NCBI RefSeq assembly: GCF_020923495.1
Contig: NZ_CP064048.1
Coordinates: 2,605,001-2,669,000 of the forward strand
Length of the DNA: 64,000 nucleotides
Origin: Brevibacillus sedimenti
Lineage (GTDB): Bacteria; Bacillota; Bacilli; Brevibacillales; Brevibacillaceae
Reading direction: 5' to 3'
A program made the position numbers and the translations under genes. How positions within the stretch are numbered: the first letter of the stretch is position 1; each line of letters starts with the position of its first letter. Of this stretch, positions 17,555 through 25,596 are shown in pieces. The notes under the pieces are model-generated. The model saw only the letters and a program-made list of their open reading frames with translations, made no database searches and had not been told where the DNA came from.

Positions 17555-17649
17555 AAGGACGCACGTGCCAATTAGCTGGTAATATATTACAATTATAGTG
17601 TTGGCCATTTTCGCCGATATAAGAAAGGAAGCATAAAAAGGAGCGTGTT

Positions 17650-17898
17650 TTGAGAGTGAATGCCGAACCCTTTACACCCACGATTTATTTCGCCGCTTCA
17701 TGGCGTGATGCGGCATCCATCCGCCGCGAATTGAACAAGCGGTCCATCCCGCGCATGATTACTTCACTGCCGACCGGGGAAGTCGCCTTTCTGTTCCCAG
17801 ACCTGCCGGTACACCAGTACATACAGGTCCGGCAAATTTTTGGCATGCACGGAGTCCCGCTGTCCATTGTGGAGCCGACCCCGATCGTGCAGGAATAA
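17650..17898 (+). CDS. Small hypothetical protein, 82 residues
   Basis: TTG at 17650 lies 6 bases after AAAAAGGAG. The product is a compact alpha/beta protein with no signal peptide (TIYFAASWRDAASIRREL..., TSLPTGEVAFLFPDLP, QIFGMHGVPLSIVEP). GC-rich third positions support real coding. I do not recognise the family. It lies at the end of the AT-richer region and is followed by a terminator-like hairpin. Confidence 0.6.
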   Translation: MRVNAEPFTPTIYFAASWRDAASIRRELNKRSIPRMITSLPTGEVAFLFPDLPVHQYIQVRQIFGMHGVPLSIVEPTPIVQE

Positions 17899-18242
17899 GC
17901 CGCGTGAAGCGTCGGACGAACCAAACCGGGGACGGTTTTCTTGGAAAATGGGCCAAAGTTTTCATCGCTATCCATCCATTTGCTATCGATTCGTATGTAC
18001 TCATTGATATATCCTGTAGACGAAGCACCCGTGTTTCTTGGGGGCCTGCGGCGGCTTACTACTGCAGATCGAGTCGCCGTTCTTTTTTTGCAAACGTTGA
18101 GCGGGCAGGACTTATGACCCGCATCGGCTTTATGCCAGTGAGCGCTCATTTTCCATATATTGATTGGAATAATATGCTGGTTGTAGATATACAGTTATCT
18201 ATACTATGATATAGAAGACAACCTCATAACCTTGAGTTCTTC
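17899..18242 (+). other. Non-coding stretch with a terminator-like hairpin
   Basis: No convincing gene. GGCGGCT (18050-18056) pairs with AGTCGCC (18072-18078, one G-T pair) followed by seven T residues at 18083-18089, so a transcript from the upstream small gene would end here. The rest is featureless to my reading. Confidence 0.5.
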
Positions 18243-18273
18243 TCCCTGATCGACATGGTCAGGGACCTTTTTT
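18243..18273 (+). terminator. Rho-independent terminator
   Basis: TCCCTGA (18243-18249) pairs with TCAGGGA (18259-18265) and is followed by CC and six T residues. It insulates the ligase gene downstream. Confidence 0.75.
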
Positions 18274-18370
18274 ATTTATTGGGTTTGCCCGGGAAATGTT
18301 GTTTAAATTTACATACTATACAGAATTATTTGGATATAATATAGAAAACGGACAAGGAGGAGGCGGTATC

Positions 18371-19960
18371 ATGAACGACATGCAACGTGCGAGGCGTAAC
18401 ACGCTGGGGGATTTGCTGCGCCGCAGCCGGAAACGTTTTCCGCGTAAACTGGCGCTGCGTTTCCAAGAAGAGACACTCACCTACGAACAATTGGACAAGG
18501 TGGTGAATCAGGCGGCAAATGCGCTGCTGGCAGCTGGATTGCGCAAAGGGGAGCGGGCAGCAGTCCTGTCGCGCAACTCCATGGATTTTGCCATCCTCAA
18601 CTTCGCCTTGGCCAAGGCGGGGGTGGTGATGGTGCCGATCAACTACATGTTGAATAGCGAAGACGTGTCGTATATTCTCGGCCATGCCGAAGTGAGCACC
18701 TGCTTTGCCGCTCCGGAATTTCGGACAGTGATGGACGAGGCGATCCGGTTGTCCGGCTGTTCGCCGAAGGTGTGTTGTCTCATCTCCAAACCGGCTGATC
18801 CGACCGGGCCATGGCTGTCGTTTCGCGAATGGATACGGGATTGCGCGACGATGGAGCCGGAAGTGGATTTGGCGGATGACGACGTTGTCCACATCCTCTA
18901 CACCAGCGGCACGGAAGCAAAGCCAAAAGGGGTCATGCTCACCCATGCAAACGTGGTTGCCGAATACGTCAGCACGATCATTGACGGCGGAATGACGGCA
19001 GACGACATTGCCGTGCACGCGATGCCGCTGTTTCACTGTGCACAGCTGCACTGCTTTCTCGGCCCGTACGTGTACCTGGGGGCGAGCGGGATCATTCTGG
19101 AACAAGCCGTGCCGGACGTGATCCTGGAGACGGTGGAAAGGTTCCGGGCCACGCAGTTGTTCTGCCCGCCGACCGTCTGGATTGCGCTGCTGCGTTCCCC
19201 CTCGTTTGCCGAACGGGATCTTTCCTCCTTGAAAACATGCTATTACGGCGCGGCAATCATGCCGGTGGAAATTCTCAAGGAGCTGAACGCGCGGCTGCCC
19301 AACGCACGGTTTTACAACTTTTACGGACAGACGGAAGTGGCTCCCTTGGCAACCGTGCTAAAGCCGGAGGACCAACTGCTCAAGGCAGGTTCGGCCGGGA
19401 GACCGGCGCTCAACGTGGAGACGAAAATCGTTGACGACCACGGACGCGAAGTGCCTCCGGGAACGGTGGGGGAAATCGTGCATCGGACCAGCCATGCGAT
19501 GCTCGGCTACTTCCGCGACGAGGAAAAAACGCGGGAAGCATTTCGTGATGGATGGTTTCACAGCGGCGACCTCGGCATCATGGACGAAGAGGGGTACATC
19601 ACCATTGTGGACCGCAAAAAAGACATGATCAAAACCGGCGGGGAAAACGTCGCCAGCCGGGAAGTAGAGGAATTGATCTACCGCCATCCAAAAGTGTCAG
19701 AGGCAGCGGTGATCGGTGTTCCGCACCCCTATTGGATCGAAGCGGTCACGGCAGTGGTGGTGCCGAAAGCGGGCGAGACGCTGACCGCGGAGGAAATTTT
19801 GACGTTTTGCCGGGAACGGATGTCCTCGTTCAAGGCGCCCAAATACGCGGTTATTACCGACAGCCTGCCGCGCAATCCGAGCGGGAAAATTTTGAAACGG
19901 GAGCTGCGTCTCCGTTACAAGTCGCTGGCGGCAGATGACCATAATCAGGTTGTTTCGTAA
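18371..19960 (+). CDS. AMP-dependent acyl-CoA synthetase/ligase
   Basis: 529 residues of the ANL adenylating family. The AMP-binding P-loop YTSGTEAKPKG, the FYNFYGQTE motif, the YFRDEEKTREAF/GWFHSGD hinge and the C-terminal lysine motif PRNPSGKILKREL are all visible. It would activate a carboxylic acid, likely a fatty or aromatic acid, to its CoA thioester; the substrate is not readable. ATG at 18371 has AAGGAGGAGG 8 bases upstream. TATAAT at 18335-18340 is the likely -10. Monocistronic. Confidence 0.9.
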   Translation: MNDMQRARRNTLGDLLRRSRKRFPRKLALRFQEETLTYEQLDKVVNQAANALLAAGLRKGERAAVLSRNSMDFAILNFALAKAGVVMVPINYMLNSEDVSYILGHAEVSTCFAAPEFRTVMDEAIRLSGCSPKVCCLISKPADPTGPWLSFREWIRDCATMEPEVDLADDDVVHILYTSGTEAKPKGVMLTHANVVAEYVSTIIDGGMTADDIAVHAMPLFHCAQLHCFLGPYVYLGASGIILEQAVPDVILETVERFRATQLFCPPTVWIALLRSPSFAERDLSSLKTCYYGAAIMPVEILKELNARLPNARFYNFYGQTEVAPLATVLKPEDQLLKAGSAGRPALNVETKIVDDHGREVPPGTVGEIVHRTSHAMLGYFRDEEKTREAFRDGWFHSGDLGIMDEEGYITIVDRKKDMIKTGGENVASREVEELIYRHPKVSEAAVIGVPHPYWIEAVTAVVVPKAGETLTAEEILTFCRERMSSFKAPKYAVITDSLPRNPSGKILKRELRLRYKSLAADDHNQVVS

Positions 19961-19995
19961 GCGCACTAGCTGGGACAGCTGCACTTGCGCACCCC

Positions 19996-20023
19996 AACCC
20001 CCGGGCATGCCGATCCGGGGGTT
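19996..20023 (+). terminator. Hairpin after the acyl-CoA ligase
   Basis: AACCCCCGG (19996-20004) pairs with CCGGGGGTT (20015-20023). The T-run is short, so termination may be weak. Confidence 0.5.
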
Positions 20024-20101
20024 AAAGGCGTGCGTGTTTTCCCGATCCCGACGGCTTGCCGTCGCCGCCGGGAGAGCATTTAAGCATGTAGGGCACTGTC
20101 T

Positions 20102-20242
20102 TTAACCTTTCAACCCTTCCAGCCACTCGGCGTAACAGGTGTCGCAGACGAGTTCTTCGCGTTCCTGCTTGCCCTGGAAGTACGTGATCAGATGAATGCT
20201 GTCTGTTTCATGCTCGCAGTGGCAGCATTTGTAGTTTCCCAT
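20102..20242 (-). CDS. 46-residue zinc-ribbon-like protein
   Basis: An ATG frame with GGGAGGA 5 bases upstream encodes a 46-residue protein with two CxxC knuckles: CCHC at residues 6-9 and CDTC near residue 36. The spacing suggests a single zinc-binding ribbon. It lies downstream of the NamZ-deacetylase gene but behind that gene's terminator, so it may be partly independent. Function unknown. Confidence 0.7.
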   Translation of the reverse strand: MGNYKCCHCEHETDSIHLITYFQGKQEREELVCDTCYAEWLEGLKG

Positions 20243-20319
20243 GATCTTCCTCCCGTTATTCCGTGTTGCTGCGGACGCCGGCAGGAGTTGTCCGGCTCCC
20301 CGCTTATTGTGCCCCCAAA

Positions 20320-20348
20320 CAAAAAAACAACTCCCTCGAAAGGGAGCT
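20320..20348 (-). terminator. Terminator of the NamZ-deacetylase fusion gene
   Basis: On the minus strand AGCTCCCT, loop TTCG and AGGGAGTT are followed by GTTTTTTTG. Confidence 0.85.
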
Positions 20349-20366
20349 GGTGATGGTTGGCTGCCG

Positions 20367-22475
20367 TTACTTCACGTTGGCGACTGTCGGTTTGTCGGGG
20401 CGAATAACGTCAAATCGGTAGCCCTGCTGCTTCAAATATTGAATGACTGCCGGCAGCGATTGGGCCGTTGCCGCTTTTGTCGAGGCGTCATGCATCAGCA
20501 CGACGATTTCCCGCTGGTGCTTTACCTGGCTTTTCACATTGGCCAGCGCGCTCTCCGGCGTGTAGTGATTGCTGCTGGCATCGCCGTTGGAGATGTTCCA
20601 GTCGATGAAGACATAGCCGCGTTTGGCCGCTTCCGCCTTGATGTCCTGCATGACCGTGTGGCTGTTGTTGTACACGTTTGGATTTTGGTACTTTTTGCTC
20701 ACTGTGTTGGTGCTGCCGCCCGGGTAGCGGAACACGGTCGGCTTGACGCCCGTGGCCTTCTCGATCAGCTGGTTGCCTTTTTCCAGATCGGCAAAGAACG
20801 ACGCGATGTCCTTGTAGATCAGACGGTAATCGTGCGAATAGGTGTGACCGCCGACCACGTGTCCTTCGGCGATGGCCCGTTTCAGTACAGCTTCACGGCC
20901 GGGAACATTTTTGCCAACTACGAAAAAGGTGGCTTTCACCTGATGCTGTTTCAGGATGTCCAGGATCTGGCTCGTAACCGGCGAGGGGCCATCGTCAAAG
21001 GTGAGATAGGCCACTTTGTCCTGCGGAGGTTTGCTCTCGGTCGGCTGTGTGCCCGGCACTGCTGTCGAAGGAGCGGGCGGGTTGGTCGTTGGCGTCTGTT
21101 TCCCAGTTTGTTCAGCACCGGCTGGAGCCGGTGTGACGGCTGCCGGTTTTTCTGTGGGCGGCACAGGTTTTTTCGACGGAGCCTGCGGCTGATTTACCGG
21201 AGCCTGCGGCTGATTCGCCGGAGCTTGCTGCCCTTGCGCCGGTTTGCTGACCGGGGGCTGCTGCGGCTGCGCGTCCGAAGCGGGCTTGCTGCGGATCGGT
21301 TCGGCCGGTTCGTACGGTTGATCGCCGTAGATGAGAAACGCTTTTCGCTGTTCGCGGAATGCCGCCAGTTTGTCAGCGTACGTGCTTTCGATCGCCTGCG
21401 GAGACAATCCCTGCGCCAGGTGCTGACTCACGCTGCTCGTCAGGCCGCTTTTCGGCACCAGATCATGATTCAACTGGCTGGCGTATGCAAGCGTGTAGAT
21501 GCCTGTCTTCGCCGGATTGAACCGGTACGGGTCGATGATGTGCAGGCGCACCCCGCCGCGCGTTTCCTTGTCTTGCGGCAGGAACATCACCCCGGGAAGC
21601 AGGGCGCCGTTCAGCAGATCCGCATACGCATCGGAGTCAATGCCTTCTCCGCCGATCCAGGTAAAGTTGTCGGCTGGCGTGATTCCCGTTCCTTCGCCTT
21701 GGCCGGTTGCCATGTAGCCGAAAACGGCGGCCAGGTCGGGAGTCTCGGGGGAACTGGGAATCCAGGGCAGTCCGGTATCCTGGTACAGCATTTGACGGGT
21801 GTACCCCTGCATGGGAATGACGGTCAGATCGGCGTTGATGCTGCGGTTGAAAAACCGGGCCAATTCACCGATGGTCATGCCGTGCGCCAGCGGCAGGGGA
21901 GCGCCTTCGATGAACGAACGGTGCGGTGCCTCCAGCAGTGGACCGTCCACGATGGTGCCGCCGACCGGGTTTGGCCGGTCCAGCACGATGAGCGGTTTGC
22001 CAAATTGTTTGGCAGCAGTCATGCAGGCCGTAAGTGTAGAGATGTAGGGAGAGGTCGCGGAACCGATGTCCTGCAGGTCGACGACCAGCACGTCAATGTT
22101 GGACAGCATCTCCTTTGTGGGGATGGGGGTGGAGCCGTACAGGCTGTACACCGGAATACTGTAGACAGGGTGAAAGTACGTGCTGGTTTGTTGCCCCGCA
22201 GGCGTTTTTCCATCCAGTCCTTGTTCGGGGGCGTACAGCGCGGTCAGCGTGACGGTACGGTCGCGCCGCAGCATGTCGATCGTGCTGATTCCCTGGCTGT
22301 TGACACCGGTTTGATTGGTGACCAGGCCCACCTTTTTGCCTTGAATGACGTGGTGGAATTGATTAAAGAGCACGTCGCTTCCCAATTGAATGACAGCAGT
22401 GTTGGCGGAACTGCCGCCTGGAGGAATAATGGTGAGAATGAGTGCGAGGATGAGTAAAGGGAGCAGTTTTTTCAT
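20367..22475 (-). CDS. Secreted NamZ-type exo-muramidase fused to a polysaccharide deacetylase
   Basis: 702 residues. A signal peptide (about 1-24) is followed by a DUF1343/NamZ domain (about 35-385) with LVTNQTGV, VVDLQDIGSA and VLDRPNPVGG. Then comes a Pro/Gln-rich spacer (about 390-490), and a C-terminal CE4 NodB domain (about 495-700) with TFDDGPS, HTYSH, RYPGG, DWNISNGD and VVLMHD. NamZ cleaves terminal MurNAc from peptidoglycan fragments, while CE4 enzymes remove N-acetyl groups. The fusion suggests coupled wall turnover outside the membrane (inference). B. subtilis YbbC/NamZ lacks the deacetylase. Start ATG has AAAGAGG upstream. Confidence 0.9.
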   Translation of the reverse strand: MKKLLPLLILALILTIIPPGGSSANTAVIQLGSDVLFNQFHHVIQGKKVGLVTNQTGVNSQGISTIDMLRRDRTVTLTALYAPEQGLDGKTPAGQQTSTYFHPVYSIPVYSLYGSTPIPTKEMLSNIDVLVVDLQDIGSATSPYISTLTACMTAAKQFGKPLIVLDRPNPVGGTIVDGPLLEAPHRSFIEGAPLPLAHGMTIGELARFFNRSINADLTVIPMQGYTRQMLYQDTGLPWIPSSPETPDLAAVFGYMATGQGEGTGITPADNFTWIGGEGIDSDAYADLLNGALLPGVMFLPQDKETRGGVRLHIIDPYRFNPAKTGIYTLAYASQLNHDLVPKSGLTSSVSQHLAQGLSPQAIESTYADKLAAFREQRKAFLIYGDQPYEPAEPIRSKPASDAQPQQPPVSKPAQGQQAPANQPQAPVNQPQAPSKKPVPPTEKPAAVTPAPAGAEQTGKQTPTTNPPAPSTAVPGTQPTESKPPQDKVAYLTFDDGPSPVTSQILDILKQHQVKATFFVVGKNVPGREAVLKRAIAEGHVVGGHTYSHDYRLIYKDIASFFADLEKGNQLIEKATGVKPTVFRYPGGSTNTVSKKYQNPNVYNNSHTVMQDIKAEAAKRGYVFIDWNISNGDASSNHYTPESALANVKSQVKHQREIVVLMHDASTKAATAQSLPAVIQYLKQQGYRFDVIRPDKPTVANVK

Positions 22476-22848
22476 GATTTTCGGCCTCTTTCTTGATGAA
22501 CTGACATTGTTGTACGTCTATTGTATCGGTATCTGCTAACGCAATGGTTGCAATCCAGTAACAATCCCGAATTTGAGGACAATTACGAAGAAAAAACGTG
22601 GAAATGCCTGCGGTTCTCTAGCCTGCTGAGTCACCTGCCGTCCGTACAGATGCTTTCATTTATTTTTGACGCCGCATTTATCGAAACGTTGCGGTCTTTT
22701 CCTGCAAAATTTTGCAAATGGACAGGCAGCCGTGTCGAAACGAGTCTAAGCGGAGCGGCAGGCGGCTGAAAGGCTTGGCTGCGTGTGCCCGGTTGTCCAG
22801 CAGCGGTGTGATAAAAAGGGAAGATAAGGAACGCTCCATCAGAGTAAG
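22476..22848. other. Intergenic region with no supported gene
   Basis: This stretch separates divergent genes and must hold both promoters. Minus-strand TACAAT near 22530 may be the -10 of the NamZ fusion gene, but no convincing -35 is present. Short frames here lack ribosome-binding sites. Confidence 0.4.
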
Positions 22849-22887
22849 AACACCTCTCAGACCACACACTAGGGGTAAGGAGGTGTT
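22849..22887 (+). promoter_or_regulatory. Stem that would sequester the lipoprotein RBS
   Basis: AACACCTC (22849-22856) is perfectly complementary to GAGGTGTT (22880-22887), which includes the Shine-Dalgarno sequence of the next gene. Folding would hide the RBS or act as a weak terminator (TTTT follows). Confidence 0.45.
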
Positions 22888-22893
22888 TTTTGC

Positions 22894-23514
22894 GTGAAGC
22901 GAGTGGGAGTGCTGTGCGCGGCCCTATGGTTGGCCGTGGGAATCGCCGGCTGTACGCCAAACAAGCAGCAGGGGACGGAAGACTACACGGGCCAGCAGGC
23001 GCGTTTTGACCCGTACGGCATCAACCTGAAAAGTGACAACCTCGGACGGGACAAGGGGCCGGCAGCGATGATCTACCAAAAGAACATCCACCGCCGCGAG
23101 CCTCATCTGCTCGCCCTGCTGGAACGCCACGCAGAGCGAATTCCCGGCGTGCAGGACATCAAGGTGCTGGCGTTCAAGGACAATCTGCTGATTGGCGTGC
23201 TGACGGCCGATACGCCCAAGCCGGACCAGGTCAACCCGAATCCGACGATCCCCCATGAGCCTGGCTCGCCGAATCGGATCGATAACGGCCACACTGACCA
23301 CATCCAGATGAAAGTGGTAAAAGCGATGCGCAGCAGGCTGCAGGCGGAGACCCGTTTCAACATTATGTACGTCTCCACCAACAAGGCCATCTACCAGCGA
23401 ATAGCCGACCTGCACGAGCGGATTTTGCGCGGAGAAACGGTAAGGGATGAGGAGTTCCAGACACTGTTGAACGACATCGGTTATACGTCAATAGGGTTTG
23501 AACTCGTCCATTGA
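22894..23514 (+). CDS. YhcN/YlaJ-family sporulation lipoprotein
   Basis: 206 residues. The signal peptide ends in lipobox GIAGC, so it is a membrane lipoprotein. The remainder contains the YhcN/YlaJ domain, recognisable from VQDIKVLAFKDNLLIGVLT and VVKAMRSRLQAETRFNIMYVST. The family is associated with the forespore membrane/spore cortex and germination. GTG at 22894 follows AAGGAGGTG by 8 bases. Confidence 0.85.
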   Translation: MKRVGVLCAALWLAVGIAGCTPNKQQGTEDYTGQQARFDPYGINLKSDNLGRDKGPAAMIYQKNIHRREPHLLALLERHAERIPGVQDIKVLAFKDNLLIGVLTADTPKPDQVNPNPTIPHEPGSPNRIDNGHTDHIQMKVVKAMRSRLQAETRFNIMYVSTNKAIYQRIADLHERILRGETVRDEEFQTLLNDIGYTSIGFELVH

Positions 23515-23661
23515 CGATTCGGACCTCAGGGTAATCTGCTGACTGTGCACGGGGCGGTGCATGAACAGAGCGGTACCACGACGCAAATGCCGGGCGGTTG
23601 CCTGATCGTTGGGAGCAGTGCTCGCAGGCCGGGACGACGGAAAACAGCGAAAACAGGGAAG

Positions 23662-23689
23662 GACCGCCTGCCGGGCGGTCTGCTTTTTT
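23662..23689 (+). terminator. Terminator before the tetR operon
   Basis: GACCGCC (23662-23668) pairs with GGCGGTC (23674-23680), then TGC and six T residues. Confidence 0.8.
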
Positions 23690-23698
23690 GCAAGAGAC

Positions 23699-23727
23699 TT
23701 GACGAAAAAGGAAAAAAGTCGTACACT
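23699..23727 (+). promoter_or_regulatory. Promoter of the tetR efflux operon
   Basis: TTGACG (23699-23704), 17-base spacer, TACACT (23722-23727). The operator lies just downstream, at the expected start of transcription. Confidence 0.75.
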
Positions 23728-23736
23728 CATTTTTGT

Positions 23737-23750
23737 ACTGACCAGTCAGT
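23737..23750 (+). promoter_or_regulatory. Palindromic TetR operator
   Basis: ACTGAC-CA-GTCAGT is a perfect 6+6 palindrome overlapping the expected transcription start, typical for autorepression by a TetR-family protein. Confidence 0.7.
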
Positions 23751-23778
23751 TTAAAAACGCAAAGGAGGATGAGGAGGG

Positions 23779-24360
23779 ATGGCCCGATCCAAAAAAGATC
23801 AGATTGCACAGGGAGCACTGAAGGCTTTTGCCCAGTACGGGTACAGCGACACCACGATGGACGCGATTGCCGAGGTGGCACAGGTGGCCAAAGGCACGCT
23901 GTACTACCACTTTTCCACCAAGGAGGAACTGTTTCTGTACGTGATTGAAAGAGGGGTGAAGATGCTGATCGATTCCGTGGACAGCGTGATGAATCGCGGC
24001 GATGTGCCGTTGGATCAGCGCATGATTGGCGTATTGGATGAGCATCTTCGCTTCTTTTCCGAACACCGGGAACTGTGTCTCCTCCTGCTGAGCTTTTTTA
24101 CCGGCCACGAGCAGCGGGATCAGATGATCGGCAAACTGCTGGCCGGGTATTTCAGCACGATGGAAAGGTACTGGGCCGAACTGAAGCAGGCCGGACATGT
24201 TGCCGAGGAGGCGGACGTGTGGTCGCTGGTATCCGCCCTGTTCGGCATGGCCGGGATTACCGTGCTGCGCAGGCACTTTCGCAAGGAACGGGCGACGGCC
24301 GCGGATGAGCAGACGCTTCGGCTGCTTTTGTCCGGCGTGCTGCGCGTGCCTCAGCGCTGA
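23779..24360 (+). CDS. TetR/AcrR-family repressor
   Basis: 193 residues. The N-terminal helix-turn-helix (ALKAFAQYGYSDTTMDAIAEVA...GTLYYHFSTKEEL) spans about 12-58 and an all-helical ligand domain follows. It probably represses its own operon through the palindrome at 23737-23750 and is released by an efflux substrate (inference). ATG follows AGGAGGATGAGGAGGG. The membrane fusion gene starts 45 bases downstream. Confidence 0.9.
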   Translation: MARSKKDQIAQGALKAFAQYGYSDTTMDAIAEVAQVAKGTLYYHFSTKEELFLYVIERGVKMLIDSVDSVMNRGDVPLDQRMIGVLDEHLRFFSEHRELCLLLLSFFTGHEQRDQMIGKLLAGYFSTMERYWAELKQAGHVAEEADVWSLVSALFGMAGITVLRRHFRKERATAADEQTLRLLLSGVLRVPQR

Positions 24361-24405
24361 CGACATCACAGGTAACAGACATATCACAAGGAGAGGAGAA
24401 CAACC

Positions 24406-25596
24406 ATGAACAAACGAGCATGGATTGGGATGGCCGGTTTCTTGACTGGCATTGTCTTGCTGGGAACGTATTTGTTGGGACCGGGAGCGGTCAACGTGGC
24501 GGGACAGCGTGGAGCGCAGTTGACCGGTGTAGTCGAGGGGACCGAGGTGGATTTGTCGTTTAAGATGGGCGGCTCGATTGCTGAGATCGCCGTACAGGAA
24601 GGAGACGAGGTAAAAGCGGGGCAGTTGGTGGCCACGCTGAACAGCGATGAACTGCTGGCAAAACGGGAACAGGCGGAGGCCGCCTATCGTCTGGCGCTTG
24701 TCCGTCTGGAACAGGCGAAAAAAGGCGTGACCATCACTGACAGCACCATAAGCGCGCAGGTGGAACAGGCGAAAGCGGCAGTGGACGCGGCCAAAGCGCA
24801 GTACGAGGCCAGCAAGAACGGGGCGCGCTCCGAGGAAGTGGCCCAGTTAAAGGCGAAGCAGCAGGCGGCTCAGACAGCCAAGGAGATCGCAGCCACGCAG
24901 CTGGAGCGAATGAAAAAGCTGTTTGAAGAAGGAGCCGTTCCGCAGGCAAAAGTGGAAGAGGCGCAGATGCAGTACGAACAAGCGGAGGCCGAACTGAAAG
25001 CTGTAAACGAACAGCTCAAGATGGCCGAGACCGGAGCGCGCCAGGAGCAGCTGGAAGCGGCCAAGGCACAGTGGGAGCAGGCAAAAGCCGCATACGATCA
25101 AGCGGTGGCATCGCGCGGACAGGTGGGGGTAAAACAGCTCGACGTCAGATCGGCGGAAGCAGGCGTGCAGCAGGCCAAAGGGGCGCTCGACGAGATTAAC
25201 GCGTACCTGAACAACACCAAGCTGACCGCGCCGGTGGATGGCATCGTCAAGTCAGTTGCCGTGCAAAAAGGGGAACTGGTGGCGCAGGGCTATACGGTTG
25301 TGACGCTGCAGGCAAAAACAGATAACTTTGTGAAGTTTTACGTGAACGAGTACGCTCTGTCCACGGTTAAGGCGGGCGACAAGGCGACCCTTTACGTGCC
25401 GGCGCTGAAACGCGACGTGGAGGCGACGATCGTCAGTGTGGCGCCTGCAGCTGATTTTGCCGTGAAGAAAGCAACCCAGGAGCTGGGCGACAGGGACATC
25501 CGTTCCTTCCAGGTGAAAATGACGGTGACCGATCCTGAATTGCGGCCGGGCTTGACGGTCGAATGGAACATCGAAGGGGCTGGTGGCGGTGAGTAA
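24406..25596 (+). CDS. HlyD-family membrane fusion/adaptor protein
   Basis: 396 residues. An N-terminal signal anchor is followed by a biotinyl-lipoyl half motif (GSIAEIAVQEGDEVKAGQLVA), a long Ala/Gln/Glu-rich coiled coil (about 85-265) and the second lipoyl half (LTAPVDGIVKSVAVQKGE). A beta-barrel region follows. Such adaptors couple inner-membrane exporters to the outside or cell wall. RBS GGAGAGGAG. The end overlaps the permease start, so the two are translated together. Confidence 0.9.
   Translation: MNKRAWIGMAGFLTGIVLLGTYLLGPGAVNVAGQRGAQLTGVVEGTEVDLSFKMGGSIAEIAVQEGDEVKAGQLVATLNSDELLAKREQAEAAYRLALVRLEQAKKGVTITDSTISAQVEQAKAAVDAAKAQYEASKNGARSEEVAQLKAKQQAAQTAKEIAATQLERMKKLFEEGAVPQAKVEEAQMQYEQAEAELKAVNEQLKMAETGARQEQLEAAKAQWEQAKAAYDQAVASRGQVGVKQLDVRSAEAGVQQAKGALDEINAYLNNTKLTAPVDGIVKSVAVQKGELVAQGYTVVTLQAKTDNFVKFYVNEYALSTVKAGDKATLYVPALKRDVEATIVSVAPAADFAVKKATQELGDRDIRSFQVKMTVTDPELRPGLTVEWNIEGAGGGE

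Noticed and set aside
11916-18242. Attachment site pair for an integrative element
   Set aside because: No second copy of the tRNA 3' end and no integrase gene were found in the window.
20241-22457. A 738-codon plus-strand frame
   Set aside because: It is antisense to the NamZ-deacetylase gene, has no domain pattern and arises from that gene's codon bias.
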